Positions 1 to 10,754 are shown, counted from the first letter of the stretch. The stretch is 64,000 nucleotides of DNA from Tenodera sinensis (GCA_030765045.1 CM060972.1:506501-570500); one strand, 5' to 3'. Numbers and translations: made by a program. Notes: generated by a model from the sequence alone, not told the origin.

Positions 1-640
1 TGAACCAATTTTTGTATATTTATTTTATAATATAACTAATGAATGTGTCCATTTATTACTCCACTGTACTGACACTTCAACTAACAACGTACTTTATATA
101 TCGTCACTTGAATTCCCAAGAACCTTGGTAATGTTTGCGCCCTGGCACCCAGCTTTCACCTGATTAGGTCCCTGTGGCCGGCCAGAATCTGCAGGTGCAA
201 GAGAGGCACATCAATTCTGTCCGATAGAGGATGAAGTTCAAACTCTCGGCTATGCCATCCCAGTACAGTCACGATTAGTCCATAAATGGATTTTTCCTCC
301 ACTTGAAAAAACTGGAAAGTTGGTTCACTGCGACACTGTTATTGGCAGTGAGAGTGAGAGAGAGAGTGTGTGTGTGCGTGTGTGTGTGCAGACAGGACAC
401 GCTCCGCAGCTTCACACGGTTGGCGATGATACTGGAGTACCTAATTGGCTACAATTCTTGAAGCTGGTTGAACTACTACAGAGACATCTTTTATGCTTTC
501 TGCTTCCAACTTAAATCAGAATAGAGCTAAAGAACCTAGTCAACCAGCCATCCACGCTGTGCTTCAACCAACAGTAACGGTGAACAAACAAGGCCATAAG
601 CCAACGCCCTCGGGCGGAACCAATCCCTAGAGTGTCCGGC
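1..640. other. Intergenic or 3' flank, no gene seen
   Basis: No coding sequence is supported. A short GA then GT/GC dinucleotide run lies at about 350-392. This region is downstream of the host gene's last exon. Part of it may be the 5' portion of the Jockey LINE relic that becomes recognisable after 690. Confidence 0.5.
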
Positions 641-689
641 CTCTGTTGGTTAAGCTTAACCGTTGCTGCAGGTAAGAGGTCAGTCTAAA

Positions 690-2620
690 TGTCCTCGTAT
701 GTGCTGCACACTCGGATTGGAATCCACAGACACCGACGGGACCTTGGTCTCATCGAATTAATCCAGGATGGAGGCCTGGCTCATCCGGAGGTCGACAAAG
801 CCGAGTTCCGTGAAGTAGTCATCTGCCGACAGACCCCAGTCCTTCCCACGATATGGTACCCAGCATCAGCGACACATTCCGCCTGTGATCGTGGATGACC
901 AGGGGTGTGGTCACTTTGGACCTCCATGGCACGGAGGTTTTGGTAACCTCTGTGTACCATACTCTCAGTAGGGAGTTCGTGCCCAAGGACTAACTTTCCA
1001 TCATGGCCCTACATTCCTGGTCTGCGACTTCAATGTCAAACACCAGCACTGGCAGTGTGGTCGTCGGGCGCATCTCCGAGGCAATGCAAGCATCCGCCTC
1101 ATTAACGCGGACCCTGAACTTCGAGTGCAGGTACCGTGGTAAGCCATACATCACCCGCGAGGTCAAGGACTGCCTTCAGTGATCCACTTTGCGATCATCA
1201 AGCATTTCCCATTTTACGTCACCCTCATACCAATTAAGGCACTCCAGTCTGACCATAATCCCATGTTGACAGAAGTCATCTCCCCAATTGCCAGTCACAA
1301 GAGCTCGGTTCAAACTGCAGCAACAAACTGGGAAGGCGTACGCAATTGCCTCGACACTTTCATTCCACCCAACCACAAAATCAGACATCCCAACCCTTGA
1401 GATGGCGGTCTCATTCTGTACCGCCATAGTGACTGCCCATAACCTGACAGTTCACGCCCCTGCACCCCTACACCCAGGTGTCATCCCATTAGACCTAACC
1501 ATACTCATCCGCCGTTTCTGGACGGCACGGAGACTCTACCAGCGGATCAACACGCTTCACAACAGAGTCCTCTTGCGGCGCTTGCGCCGACTGGTCCGGG
1601 TCCATCGACGCGAGCATCAGGTGCAATCGTGGGAGGACTAGATGGCCAGCCTGGGCATCAGAAGTGGGGATGTGTGGTGGATTGCTAAAAGCCTCCGCAA
1701 CCGCCGAAGTCAATACACGTCTACATGGCACCCAAGCCCTGGCCTACGAACCCTTAGTCAAAGCAAATGTGTTTGCCAACTACCTGCAGCGACCTGTTCA
1801 AGAGTGTGTTCAAGAGAGACCCCTCAGGACGATCTTTTCTCCGAACGTGTCCGCCGGGATGTTCATTTAAAGTTTATTTGTTGTTTAACGACGCTGGCAA
1901 TTGCCAGGATCACATCAGCGTCGCCGGTGTGCCGGAATTTCGTCCCGCAGGAGTTCTTTTACATGCCAGTTAATCTACTGATATGGAGCTGTCGTTTTTA
2001 AGCACACTTAAAAACCATCGGTCTGGGCCGGATTTGAACCCGCGACCTTGGGATCAGTAGGCCAGCATCTAACTGAGTCACCCAGACCGACACCGCCGGG
2101 AAATTCGTCGATACTATCGACCGCACCGGAGGACGCGGAAGGGCTCCCGATAATTAACCCAAGTGAACTCATTACGCACTCAAACCCAAAAATGTGGCGG
2201 GGTCTTCCAGGCTAACCCCCTCATGCTTTGCCACCTTTCCTTCAACGCCGAGCTCTCTCTCTCTCTCTGACTAGGGTGTTAAACACGTGTCTCGCCCTGG
2301 GTCACTTTCCGCGAGAATGGAGAGAAGCCCAGTGATTTCCATGTTGAAGCCCAGGGAAGACCTGATACACTGTTCCACATACAAATCCATCAGTCTCCTA
2401 TGGACCCTGTAGAAAGTATTTGAGAGGATGGCCCTGAACCACTTGTTGGGGGACATTCTAGCCATCCTAGAGTGCCAGTTTGGGTTTTGTCCTTCGCACT
2501 CAATGCCTCAGCGCGTACTGCAGGTGGTTGAGGCCGCCGCCCTGTGTTTCCAGGAATGCACCTTCACTGCTATGTTGTCTCTGGACGTTGCCAATGACCT
2601 GGCATGTGAGGCTCCTTTAC
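690..2620 (+). mobile_element. Decayed Jockey-type LINE: endonuclease and reverse transcriptase relic
   Basis: In shifting frames the plus strand keeps motifs of a Jockey-like ORF2. Around 1020-1060 is a degraded DFNxKH motif of the APE endonuclease (reads CDFNVKHQHW). Around 1240-1260 is the SDHNP catalytic motif. The reverse transcriptase N-terminal part follows near 2330-2600 (LKP...YKSISLL, then a QFGF..HS block and LSLDVAND). Many stops and frame changes show it is dead. A tRNA-derived SINE interrupts it at about 1865-2095. The matching 3' part of a Jockey ORF2 is seen at 4290-4770 in the same orientation, so both may come from one broken copy. Confidence 0.7.
1865..2095 (-). mobile_element. 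tRNA-derived SINE inserted in the LINE relic
   Basis: The minus strand carries a tRNA-like head at about 2035-2090 with a box-B sequence (GGGTTCAAATCC). The body toward lower coordinates contains the GGAGTTCTTTTACATG and TTTGTTGTTTAACGACGCTG segments on the plus strand. The body segment recurs at 61855-62010, which shows it is a dispersed family. Confidence 0.7.
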
Positions 2621-3174
2621 ACATTCATCCAACTGGGACAACCTACACAAGTCACCAACACTGAACATCAACGTGCCAGCACCATTATGGCCATGGTCGG
2701 AAAACTCACTTGAGCTCTGTGAAGATGCGAAGCGTAGTCCTTGGCGAAATGATCACTAGATCACGGCCGGATAGTATGTTTAATAGCATCATGTGTTTAT
2801 ATGACAGGAATGTGACTTCAGTGAACCATTGTTCTCAAACTTAAGATTGAAACTGAATATTGCTCACAGGAAGATATGCATGCCATTATTTACTAGAGTT
2901 AATAAATGCCTGCAAGAGAGGGACGGTGCACAGTTGTTAGGTTATTTCCGCTCACATTCGGTGGCTATTGGCAAACTGGTATCTGTAACATCAAGTTCCA
3001 TACACCCATATCCCCTTCTGGTGGGTTCCTGTACATGTATCATCCCTGCCAAGCTGCACCTAACACCTTCACTGACACTTGTGACCCTGAAAGAACCAAC
3101 AGGATGAAGGATGAATGAACTTATTAATGAAACAAATTAAAAGGACAGGAAATTTTGCCTATGTAATTCTCCTT

Positions 3175-3280
3175 TTCAGTATTTGCCTGGCAATTCCCAA
3201 GTCAGGAGTGTCAGCCACGAGAGTCGAACTAGCAATCTCCCACAGACGTTACTGCTGAGCCATTCTGCTTGGTCAAGTTT
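3175..3280 (-). mobile_element. SINE or tRNA-like fragment
   Basis: The minus strand shows an A-box-like GGCTCAGCAGTAAC and a B-box-like AGTTCGACTCT with about tRNA spacing. Flanking text is unremarkable. It is read as a decayed tRNA-derived SINE head and not a functional tRNA, because no acceptor stem is evident. Confidence 0.4.
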
Positions 3281-3471
3281 GGTGATTAAATAGCTTTTCG
3301 TTTTTGAGTTATGGTGTTCATAGACACTGGACATTTATCTATAAATGCTTCTTTTTATATATTGAGTGTAAAACGTGTATTTCCAGTGAAATTGTGGTGA
3401 AATGCAGTACTTGCTATAAGGAGTAAAGGTAGTAAAAATGAAACCACACATTTAAACATACCATCAAAGTA

Positions 3472-3477
3472 TTTAAT
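3472..3477 (-). promoter_or_regulatory. Candidate polyadenylation signal ATTAAA
   Basis: About 140 bp past the host gene stop codon, the minus strand carries ATTAAA, a common variant of AATAAA. It is the nearest such hexamer after the stop. The sequence around it is T-rich on the minus strand. No transcript evidence is available. Confidence 0.4.
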
Positions 3478-3615
3478 AGAAAAAAAAAACAACAGGTACT
3501 GAGTGAACAATGTGCTTCTCTAATTATTTCCAGTAACTACTGCAGCCTTATCTGGAACACTGCATTACTATGTGTCTTTAGTTTACAGTTTTGTAATTTA
3601 CATCTAGTCCTATTA

Positions 3616-3736
3616 CTAATTACTGTCGTAATCTTCTTCCCTTGGACGAGCCAATGTGAAGTCCAGAATTTCATCTGCGGTGAGAAATCTGACATCAGAG
3701 TCTTCAGCCAAATTCTGCTGACTTCGAGATTTTCTC
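3616..3736 (-). CDS. Terminal exon: cytoplasmic tail and stop codon
   Basis: A 121-bp coding part of the last exon, entered in phase 2 from the transmembrane exon. The acceptor is ATTTTATTTGCAG. It encodes a basic RRKSRSQQNL start, then an acidic SDVRFLTADEILDF and ends REEDYDSN before a TAG stop at 3616-3618. The tail is about 45 residues including RQ from the previous exon. The final Tyr lies in an acidic context (EEDYDSN) and could be a phosphorylation or adaptor site; that is inference. A Penelope-related repeat starts only about 50 bp upstream of the exon. Confidence 0.85.
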
Positions 3737-3779
3737 CTGCAAATAAAATGTAAAATTGCTTGTTACCTTGCTGTATAGC

Positions 3780-3912
3780 CCTTAAAAATGCATAGCTTTG
3801 AGAATGAGTTGGAGTCAACTCGAAACTTGTCAGCACTAAAGAACTTGCAATATTGGTAAGATAAGTGAAGCTTTTAGTTTCTAATTTGTTTTTACTTTAG
3901 ACTCTAACACAT
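3780..3912 (+). repeat. Penelope-like element 3' end fragment
   Basis: The stretch from TTTGAGAATGAGTTGGAGTC to the run ending TTTTTACTTTAG is shared, in one orientation or the other, with 5087-5165, 5995-6245, 26665-26820 and 42170-42270. At 26665-26820 it forms the 3' terminus of a Penelope-like element, so the dispersed copies are read as truncated ends of that family. Confidence 0.6.
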
Positions 3913-4289
3913 TATATTTAAATGGAGCTACTTAGGGTTAACTTAACTTAACTTAACGTAATACAACATGGCAGTTGGCAAGCCTTACTTTTCTTTAACT
4001 TACGTCAAGTTTGGAGGTCACATGACTAATCTGAACTAATTGGCGAGTAGTGCCATGCAGGAATAAATTATGCAACTATTTGCATCAACACTTTCTCTGT
4101 TTCTTTTGTTCAGTTCCTAAAGTAGGTCATGACATCTTCATAGTATTTCATTCGCCATTTAAAAATGATTTTACCTCACATTTTCGTGTTCTCTTTCTTT
4201 TCATTTTTGAAGAACAACCTCTGATTAGAAAATCTAATATCCACCATGTCTCTTGAGCATAATAATACCAAACAGAATTTTTCCCATTA

Positions 4290-4770
4290 AGTGCACCCAA
4301 ATACGCTGATGATGCCCTCATACTGGCCTGAAACAAAAACATTCGCCACTGTTTTCCAGAGACACCTTAACACCATTCGCAGATGGAGTGACAGGTGGAG
4401 AGTGGTTATCAGAACTCAGCGTTCTGATGGTAAGGTCAGAAGCTGCAGGTCAGATAGGGATCTGAGGTTGGGACGGTAAATACCTGGAGTACCACTTGAC
4501 CATGGACTCACCTTCACTCCATATGTCAGGCCTGGGTCACGCTGCCCTCGGACAATTATATATTGTTCTATGCTCCAAAATGTCTATATAGCTTAAACTG
4601 CACTTGTATCGTGCAATCGTCTCACACAGTCAGTGATTCAAACCACCATCCTCAGATTGCAGGCCATGCACAATAGGGTGGTCAGGACGATCTGCGATGC
4701 GGAACAGCCCATTCCATACATTATGGATGTTCAGCTCACACTGGGGCAATATGACCATGGGCCAGTAACT
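4290..4770 (+). mobile_element. Decayed Jockey-type LINE, 3' part of ORF2
   Basis: Plus-strand frames keep the post-RT region of Jockey-like ORF2: a TVFQRHLNTIRRWSDRWRV segment (4350-4410), a degraded YLGVTMD-like piece (4490-4520) and an LQAMHNRVVRTI segment (4650-4695). The last corresponds to the conserved QNKALR block near the C-terminus. Frame changes and stops show it is not functional. Confidence 0.65.
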
Positions 4771-5086
4771 TCCACTTGTTCATCCTTCAATTCTGCTCCC
4801 CCAGATGTAGTAGATATTAGGCTGTGTCACCATTTGCCAACTACAACATTTGGAGATACCCTTACCTCCCACAAGGGCCAGCCAAGTGTGCAGTATTGGA
4901 CACTAAGTGTCCTTGGATAGATAATATATGTTCCCACCCCACAGTCAGTAGCAAACAAGAGAACCCAACTACTGCCGTCATCTGACAAAAACATAAATTC
5001 TTGCAAATAAAACACACCTTTAATATCATAGGGGTAAATCTGTAAAACGAATAGTTAGGTAAGGAATGATGAAGCTATTAACAGTG

Positions 5087-5165
5087 AAGCAACAGAATCT
5101 AAAATAAGAACAAATTAGAAACTAAAAGCTTCACTTATCTTAGTAATATTGCAAGATGTTTCACA
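5087..5165 (-). repeat. Penelope-like element 3' end fragment (reverse)
   Basis: Reverse-complement copy of the repeat at 3780-3912, starting with the AACAGTGAAGCAACAGAATC end and stopping after AATATTGCAAG. Confidence 0.6.
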
Positions 5166-5499
5166 TCTATTTTAGAATAGTTAGGTACCATAGTGGCCTG
5201 CTCTTGGCTCTTGGTATCCTAATAGACCTTCTAGTTTCTTACTTCATGTTATGTTCTGTCACATTACTTCATCGTAACTCCGGCATAAGACAGAATCGGA
5301 CATGAAAAATTCAGTGCCATAAGGTTGGTTCACAACCACTGGTAATAGTAACGAAAATCAGAGTGACAAAGTTGAAATACATGTATACAAATGAGTATTC
5401 ACAACTAACGGGAAAGAAGATTTGGCCAAGTTTTAACCTTCTGTTCCTGTTACCAAGCACAGCAAGTTAGATTCATATAGTGTGTATTACTTTTCATTG

Positions 5500-5560
5500 T
5501 AGGATTAATGACTTCATTGTCAGAAATCCAGCATTAGCTAACAACAACTTTTCATTGTAC
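5500..5560 (+). repeat. LINE 3'-end fragment
   Basis: The 45-bp core ATTAATGACTTCATTGTCAG...CAGCATTAGCTAACA recurs at 38262-38305 (plus) and 51730-51790 (minus, with a TTGTTG-type tail). At 38130-38305 it follows a Cys-rich C-terminal LINE reading frame, so it is read as that family's 3' end. Confidence 0.55.
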
Positions 5561-5689
5561 AAATTACTTAAGGTGGCCGTAGCGTGAAACGACTTCCCAA
5601 TGTGCAATATTGACCTCAATTTTTTGGTATCTTCTCATTGCCGGCTGTTGTGAACCAAAATACTTAGCACTGCTTTGGTACACATTGCT

Positions 5690-5830
5690 GTTGTCGTGTG
5701 TTTGTGAACCAGATGATAGTAGGGATTTGAATCATGAATCTTCTGCTCTACGTGTCATTACTCTTAATTACTGAGATACCATGGACATGCCGACATAGCC
5801 TTATATTCAGCTGCACCAACTGAACTCCTA
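5690..5830 (-). mobile_element. tRNA-derived SINE copy
   Basis: The minus strand reads CATGCCGACATAGCC-complement, an A-box-like CTCAGTAATTAAGAG and a B-box-like GATTCAAATCCC. It aligns by eye with the plus-strand copy at 6700-6790, which shares the ACACGTAGAG-GAAGAT core. Confidence 0.5.
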
Positions 5831-5994
5831 TGTGAAAGATATGCATCTGCAACTACCAATACAAATATATTCTCAGTTGGCAAGTATAAAAAAGCTAGGT
5901 TATTTTTTAATAATTAAAAACCCCAATTCTTTCTGATAAACCTGTGCCTATAAAACACCTAATTTCATTTCAGAAATTACTAACAGATTGAAAA

Positions 5995-6209
5995 GTCTAA
6001 AGTAAAAACAAATTAGAAACTAAAAGCTTCAGTTATCTTAGTAATATTCCAAGTTGTTTGGTGCTAACAAGTTTCAAGTTGACTCCAACTTATTCTCAAA
6101 GCTATACAAACAAATTTGGAGTCAACTTGAAACTTGTTAGCACCAAACAACTTGGAATATTACTAAGATAAATGAAGCTTTCAGTTTCTAATTCGTTTTT
6201 ACTTTAGAT
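5995..6209. repeat. Near-perfect palindrome made of two inverted Penelope 3' ends
   Basis: Arms of about 94 bp (5995-6088 and 6116-6209) are inverted copies of the Penelope 3'-end repeat, separated by about 27 bp. A few mismatches are visible. The right arm continues into the family's TTGCTTCACTGTTAATAGC terminus at about 6215-6235. Confidence 0.75.
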
Positions 6210-6689
6210 TCTTGTTGCTTCACTGTTAATAGCTTCATTATTTCCTTATTTAGACTGAAAAGTATTTACAAAGCTCTTGTAGTTGAACATCCTTAAGAAG
6301 AAGGCCTTCACTTTTAGTTGAGAATGCCAGGAATAGAAAATACGAGAGTTATTATTTCTTAGAATGTGCTTGTAAAATAACACAAATGCCATAGATATTT
6401 TACTCTAAGCAATATACATATGTAAATAGTTATGGCATGTCTTAACAACTCACATACAGCAAAACAAGAGAGAATTTAATCCCAATGCCAACATATTTTA
6501 ATAATCCTCAAGTAAGAAAGTTTTTCTTAGTTTTGTTTGTAAGTTGTGATGAAGGTTGTAGACAAAGACAGATTCTGTACAGCTGACTTTGGAAAGCAGG
6601 GAAGCATTTCTCTATAATTAACAACTAAGAATATGCTTTTATTGATGGTTGCACACTATATATGTGTCCTTTCCAAAGGTGTTAAGTTG

Positions 6690-6905
6690 GTGCGGCTGAA
6701 TTTAAGGCATGCCGGCATGTTGCCATGGAGCTCAGTACTAAAAGCAACCACACGTAGAGTGGAAGATCTGTACTTCAAATCCTGAAAAGGTAGAGTCAGA
6801 CATTTCTGATTCTACCTTGTTGAGTTTACTTATACATGATTTGTGTATGTAGGGCGCTGATGACCTAGAAGTTGAGCACCCTTAAACCAAACCAAACCAA
6901 AATCC
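6690..6905 (+). mobile_element. tRNA-derived SINE with GCGCTGATGACCTAGAAGTT tail
   Basis: A tRNA-like head (A box near GGAGCTCAGTACTAAAAGC, B box near TACTTCAAATCCT) is followed by a body and the tail GCGCTGATGACCTAGAAGTT with repeated AAACC units to 6902. I recall similar tails in insect SINEs and LINEs; that recollection is not checked. Confidence 0.6.
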
Positions 6906-7243
6906 ATCCATCAGTTATTATCATTGATTCCTCTGATGTATACAACCTATCAAATCAACTTACATGTAAGCTTCACCTTATGTAATTCACCATAGTCAAT
7001 CACTTCTTATTTGGGTTAGCAGTTCCCAATGCACATGCGTGTAGCACGAAGATGGCCGTGTTTCTTGTTCTTACACAATTATTTTCCTGTATAAGTGAAC
7101 ATGATAACAAGGATGGATAGGCTGGTCAATTCAGGCACTGAAAGTGACAACGTCAACTCCAAACTTGCCTCTGTTTCACATATATCACAGTTTTTAGTAT
7201 AGAAGTAGGTGTTGCAGATTTTAACCTAACCTCTCTCACTTAC

Positions 7244-7385
7244 CTTTGCCTGATGAAGATGCTGACTAAAATGGACACAACCACCACAGTGGCCACGAGG
7301 CCCGAAATGCCAGCTATCAGAGATATTGGCACAGACTGGTCACTTTGCATCAGAGGCTCTCTTGGGACTGTCTTCCAATCTTTAC
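7244..7385 (-). CDS. Exon: transmembrane segment
   Basis: A 142-bp exon, phase 1 at its start and phase 2 at its end. The acceptor reads TTCACTCCTAAG and the donor GTAAGTGAG. After a short juxtamembrane stretch (DWKTVPREPLMQSDQS) it encodes about 24 hydrophobic residues, VPISLIAGISGLVATVVVVS then ILVSIFI, followed by RQ. Spliced to the last exon, this gives a basic RQRRKSR stop-transfer, so the protein is a type I membrane protein with its tail in the cytoplasm. The polypyrimidine tract of the acceptor is modest, but both neighbouring junctions keep the frame. Confidence 0.87.
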
Positions 7386-7735
7386 CTTAGGAGTGAACAA
7401 CCCAATGTCAAATATACATACCAGGCAACACTCAACATTTGCAAAATGTTATGTTTTTAAAAATAGACAAAATGTGTTTACATTCTATTACTACTTCCTA
7501 ATGTTTTGCAAGTTGTTTATGTACTGGTCAACTTGGGTGACTTTGGACTCTTTTTGCATTTCTTTTCATTTTATTTTAGTGTGTGAATGGGATCAGAGTT
7601 ATTCTATGTAGGGTAAAATTTGTTATGGTCTTAGCAAATAGATGACGTATTCTGACTTTTGTATATAATGTATTTAAGGCTTTTTAAAAAATTAATAGTA
7701 TCCGATGTCACCCGGTATAGGGGGTGACTTCGGAC

Positions 7736-8296
7736 TGAGACAGAATATTGACTAATAGAAAATTGTTCATGTAAATATTTTTGTAAGAGTGTGTAAATTT
7801 TTAATTCTTTTAATTTGAATGTATCAGGGACCTATTTTTTTCAATACTCAAAATAGACAATGTCTTCTCAACTGTTTGAGTTCGACCAATGAGAACTGTT
7901 GCGCGGATGGATACATAAGAATGGCGGTGTTGCGTCATAGGACGCTCAGAAACTACTTTCATTAGCGTCTGTGACTTCAAAGTGTAAGGACGTATAATTA
8001 TTGATGGCGTGTGAATATGTGAAGTACATCCAAACTTCTAGCCAGCATGGACGCTATCCAATTTTAAGAGTTGTTAACTAATTGCTTTGTGAAAAGAAGT
8101 GTAGATGAACGAATAAATGTGTTTATAATAAAAGTACGTTGGTTTATGCATTCCATTCTACGACCACATCCCCCGCAGAAAAGAGTGGCGTCTGCTCTAA
8201 CAAACTTTCCACCTTTTACCAAAAACAGTGCTCCATTTGCTGCTATATTCACGCTAATATGTGTTAACCATCTCTTTAGAATAAATCCCCGCCACA
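7736..8296 (+). repeat. 5' LTR, gypsy copy 1
   Basis: 561 bp, from TGAGACAGAATATTG to CCCCGCCACA. It matches 15623-16183 throughout by eye. An AATAAA lies near its 3' end (AGAATAAATCC), and another in ACGAATAAATG. Confidence 0.93.
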
Positions 8297-8298
8297 AA

Positions 8299-8316
8299 TG
8301 GCTTGCCCAACGTGGA
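8299..8316 (+). promoter_or_regulatory. Candidate primer-binding site, gypsy copy 1
   Basis: Two bases after the LTR comes TGGCTTGCCCAACGTGG, starting with the TGG that pairs to a tRNA CCA end. The same sequence follows the 5' LTR of copy 2. The tRNA species was not identified. Confidence 0.55.
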
Positions 8317-8334
8317 GCGCGAATTTAGAATGGA

Positions 8335-8541
8335 ATGCAAAATTACGAGAATAAAGTGCTAATATCAAAAGGACGCTATCTCATCGTACAGGAAAAAGAC
8401 GCCATTAGACCATCGTCTGATATCAACAAAACATCGATACACGGAGAATCAACGTGGGAAAAACACCGGAGATCATCTAGCGAAGCCAACTACCCAGGAG
8501 ACGTAAATAACCGGACGAAGAATCAGCAGAAAAGAAAGTAG
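8335..8541 (+). CDS. Conserved 68-aa leader ORF upstream of gag
   Basis: A short ORF between the primer-binding site and gag, in a different frame from gag. It encodes a basic, hydrophilic peptide beginning MQNYENKVLISKGRYL. The second family member has the same ORF at 34642-34436, differing at only a few residues by eye. Conservation may reflect recent common ancestry and not selection. It could act as an upstream ORF that affects gag translation, or be an untranslated leader. No domain is recognised. Confidence 0.4.
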   Translation: MQNYENKVLISKGRYLIVQEKDAIRPSSDINKTSIHGESTWEKHRRSSSEANYPGDVNNRTKNQQKRK

Positions 8542-8582
8542 GATCAAAATTTTTTGTGTCTTTATTTTATTTCCATTAGTTA

Positions 8583-10754
8583 ATGATACTTAGAAGTGGA
8601 AAAGTAACGGGACTTTCAACATTAAGTGAATTAGATAAAGGAATTAAAATGTCGCGAAAAGAGATAGAAACAGGAGTGGGGGAAGGGGCAGATAGGCCTA
8701 ATTATCAGATAGAATTAGAGAGTGAGGAACAGGCGGAAATAAGCAAAGACCAAAGGTTAATGATGATGATGTTTGAAAGACTGGAACAAAGTTTAAGTCA
8801 GAGTATAGGTCAGAAAATAGAGGGAGTGAGAGAGGACTTGGAAAATAATAAAAAAGAATTAGGTCAGAAAATGAAACAAAATAACATAGAATTGAAACAG
8901 GATATAGAACAAAGTTTAGGTCAGAAAATGAAACAAAATAATGCAGAATTGAAACAGGATATAGAACAAAGTTTAGGTCAGAAACTGGAACAGTATAAGG
9001 AAGAGATAGGTCAGAAAATGGAGGAAGTGAGAAAAGACTTAGAACAGAAAATGGAATTAGGTAGACAGAACTTAGAACAGCAAATGGAATTAAGTAGACA
9101 GAACTTAGAACAGCAAATGGAATTAGGTAGACAGAACCTAGAACAGAAAATAGAATTAGGAAGACAGGAGTGTAAAGAAAATATGAAAGTAATGGAAACT
9201 AATTTAAAATTAGTACATAAAAACTTAAATGAAACAAAGGAAGCCTTAGAAGCTAGGATAGAAATTGTAGGAGATAGGATGGGAAAAATAGAATCAGAGA
9301 TGAAAGAGAATAAAATTGTGTTAGAAGAAGAAATTGCTAGATGTAGGGATGAAATAACAGAATGTAATACAAGTGTAGACTGTAAGATAACAAATGTAAA
9401 AGCAGAAATAACTGAGGAATTAAGGAAAGAGATGGAGGTAGTAAAGAAAGACATTATTAATGAAACTGTAGAACAAATTGTAATTCCTAAAATTAAGACA
9501 ATGAATGATGTGATGCTTTCACAACAGGATGCTATAAATGATATGAAACAAAGCCACTTAGAAATAAAGAACGATTTAAAATCAATTTGTGAAGAAATGA
9601 AAAAAGGGAAAGAAAATTTGGCTAATGTAAATGATGTTGTGAAGGCATTACAAAGACAAGATGATTTAGATGTAAGTAATGTACAAGATGAGAGTTACTT
9701 GAGTAATGCACAAAATGTTGACTCACCATACAGAGAAAGAGGTTCACAACCAAACAATGACACAACACACAACACATGTTACACCAACAGCATATTACAT
9801 GAAATCACACCACCTACATTTGATGAGGAGAAGGGAGACGATCCAAAACTCTTTGTTAAAGAGATGGAGGAATATTTTAAAGTGAAAAGGATACCAAACG
9901 AGCTTAGAATGATGATAGTTAAGAAAAGCTTAAAAAACAAGGCATTAGAATGGCTCAGGTTAACACTAGCTGGTCATGAGTCTTATAGCTCATTCAGAAA
10001 TTTGTTCCTATCAAGGTATTGGGGCCCAGCTAAACAAAACCAAACTAGGGTAGAGCTAGCGACAGGTAGATACGATCCAGCCAAAGGATTGTCATTAGTC
10101 GACTATTTCATGAAAGTAGCCAACAAAGGAAAGCTATTAGACCCTAACTTGTCGGAGGCAGAACTAATTGCCAGCATAACAAGACATTTCCCAGACACAG
10201 TGAGAACAGGATTAATTGTTGCGAGGCCAGTAGATTTTGCAGATATGATAGAACTGCTGACAGCCTTCGAAACACAAAATGGTCGGCCTAATGAGCATAG
10301 ACATAGGAACGGTCACCCAAACTCACCCATCCTAAACCGGAACACAACTACGAACAACCAGAGTGAGGGAGAACATAGAAATACTAGGAGTACCCATGAA
10401 AGGGGGAGAGGGGCACACCATTTCCCACAACCACATAATCATGGCGAGAGGATGGAGAACACAAGACAGCGGTACCACGACACGATACCGAGGGGTGAAT
10501 CGAGGTACAGAACGCATAGATATGATCGTGGAAGACCAGGAGACCGTACCCATCAAGTGAATCATATACGATTCTGTAGGGAATACATGAACAGCCATAG
10601 GCCGTCGTACAATAGGGGTTCACGTCAAAGGGGCAGAAACCAAGGGAACATCGACAACGTAAGACAACAGGAACAGAATGAAAATGTGCCGGATAGGACC
10701 GATACTGCACAGAATACAGAAACTACGATCACCTCCAACGTCCAGGAAAACTAA
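8583..10754 (+). CDS. gag: Gag, gypsy copy 1 (723 aa)
   Basis: The N-terminal half (about residues 50-350) is a long heptad-rich coiled coil with internal repeats of GQKMKQNN-ELKQDIEQSL and RQNLEQQMELG type. Residues about 395-565 form a retrotransposon-gag capsid domain: TPPTFDEEKGDD, then ALEWLRLTLAG, FLSRYWGPAKQNQTRVEL and a LVDYFMKVANKGKLLDPNLS stretch. The C-terminus is Arg/His/Asn-rich and basic, suited to nucleic-acid binding, with no CCHC zinc knuckle visible. The ATG at 8583 was chosen as the first in-frame ATG; copy 2 starts at an equivalent place. The last 58 bases overlap the open protease frame, which lies in -1 relative to gag. Confidence 0.88.
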   Translation: MILRSGKVTGLSTLSELDKGIKMSRKEIETGVGEGADRPNYQIELESEEQAEISKDQRLMMMMFERLEQSLSQSIGQKIEGVREDLENNKKELGQKMKQNNIELKQDIEQSLGQKMKQNNAELKQDIEQSLGQKLEQYKEEIGQKMEEVRKDLEQKMELGRQNLEQQMELSRQNLEQQMELGRQNLEQKIELGRQECKENMKVMETNLKLVHKNLNETKEALEARIEIVGDRMGKIESEMKENKIVLEEEIARCRDEITECNTSVDCKITNVKAEITEELRKEMEVVKKDIINETVEQIVIPKIKTMNDVMLSQQDAINDMKQSHLEIKNDLKSICEEMKKGKENLANVNDVVKALQRQDDLDVSNVQDESYLSNAQNVDSPYRERGSQPNNDTTHNTCYTNSILHEITPPTFDEEKGDDPKLFVKEMEEYFKVKRIPNELRMMIVKKSLKNKALEWLRLTLAGHESYSSFRNLFLSRYWGPAKQNQTRVELATGRYDPAKGLSLVDYFMKVANKGKLLDPNLSEAELIASITRHFPDTVRTGLIVARPVDFADMIELLTAFETQNGRPNEHRHRNGHPNSPILNRNTTTNNQSEGEHRNTRSTHERGRGAHHFPQPHNHGERMENTRQRYHDTIPRGESRYRTHRYDRGRPGDRTHQVNHIRFCREYMNSHRPSYNRGSRQRGRNQGNIDNVRQQEQNENVPDRTDTAQNTETTITSNVQEN

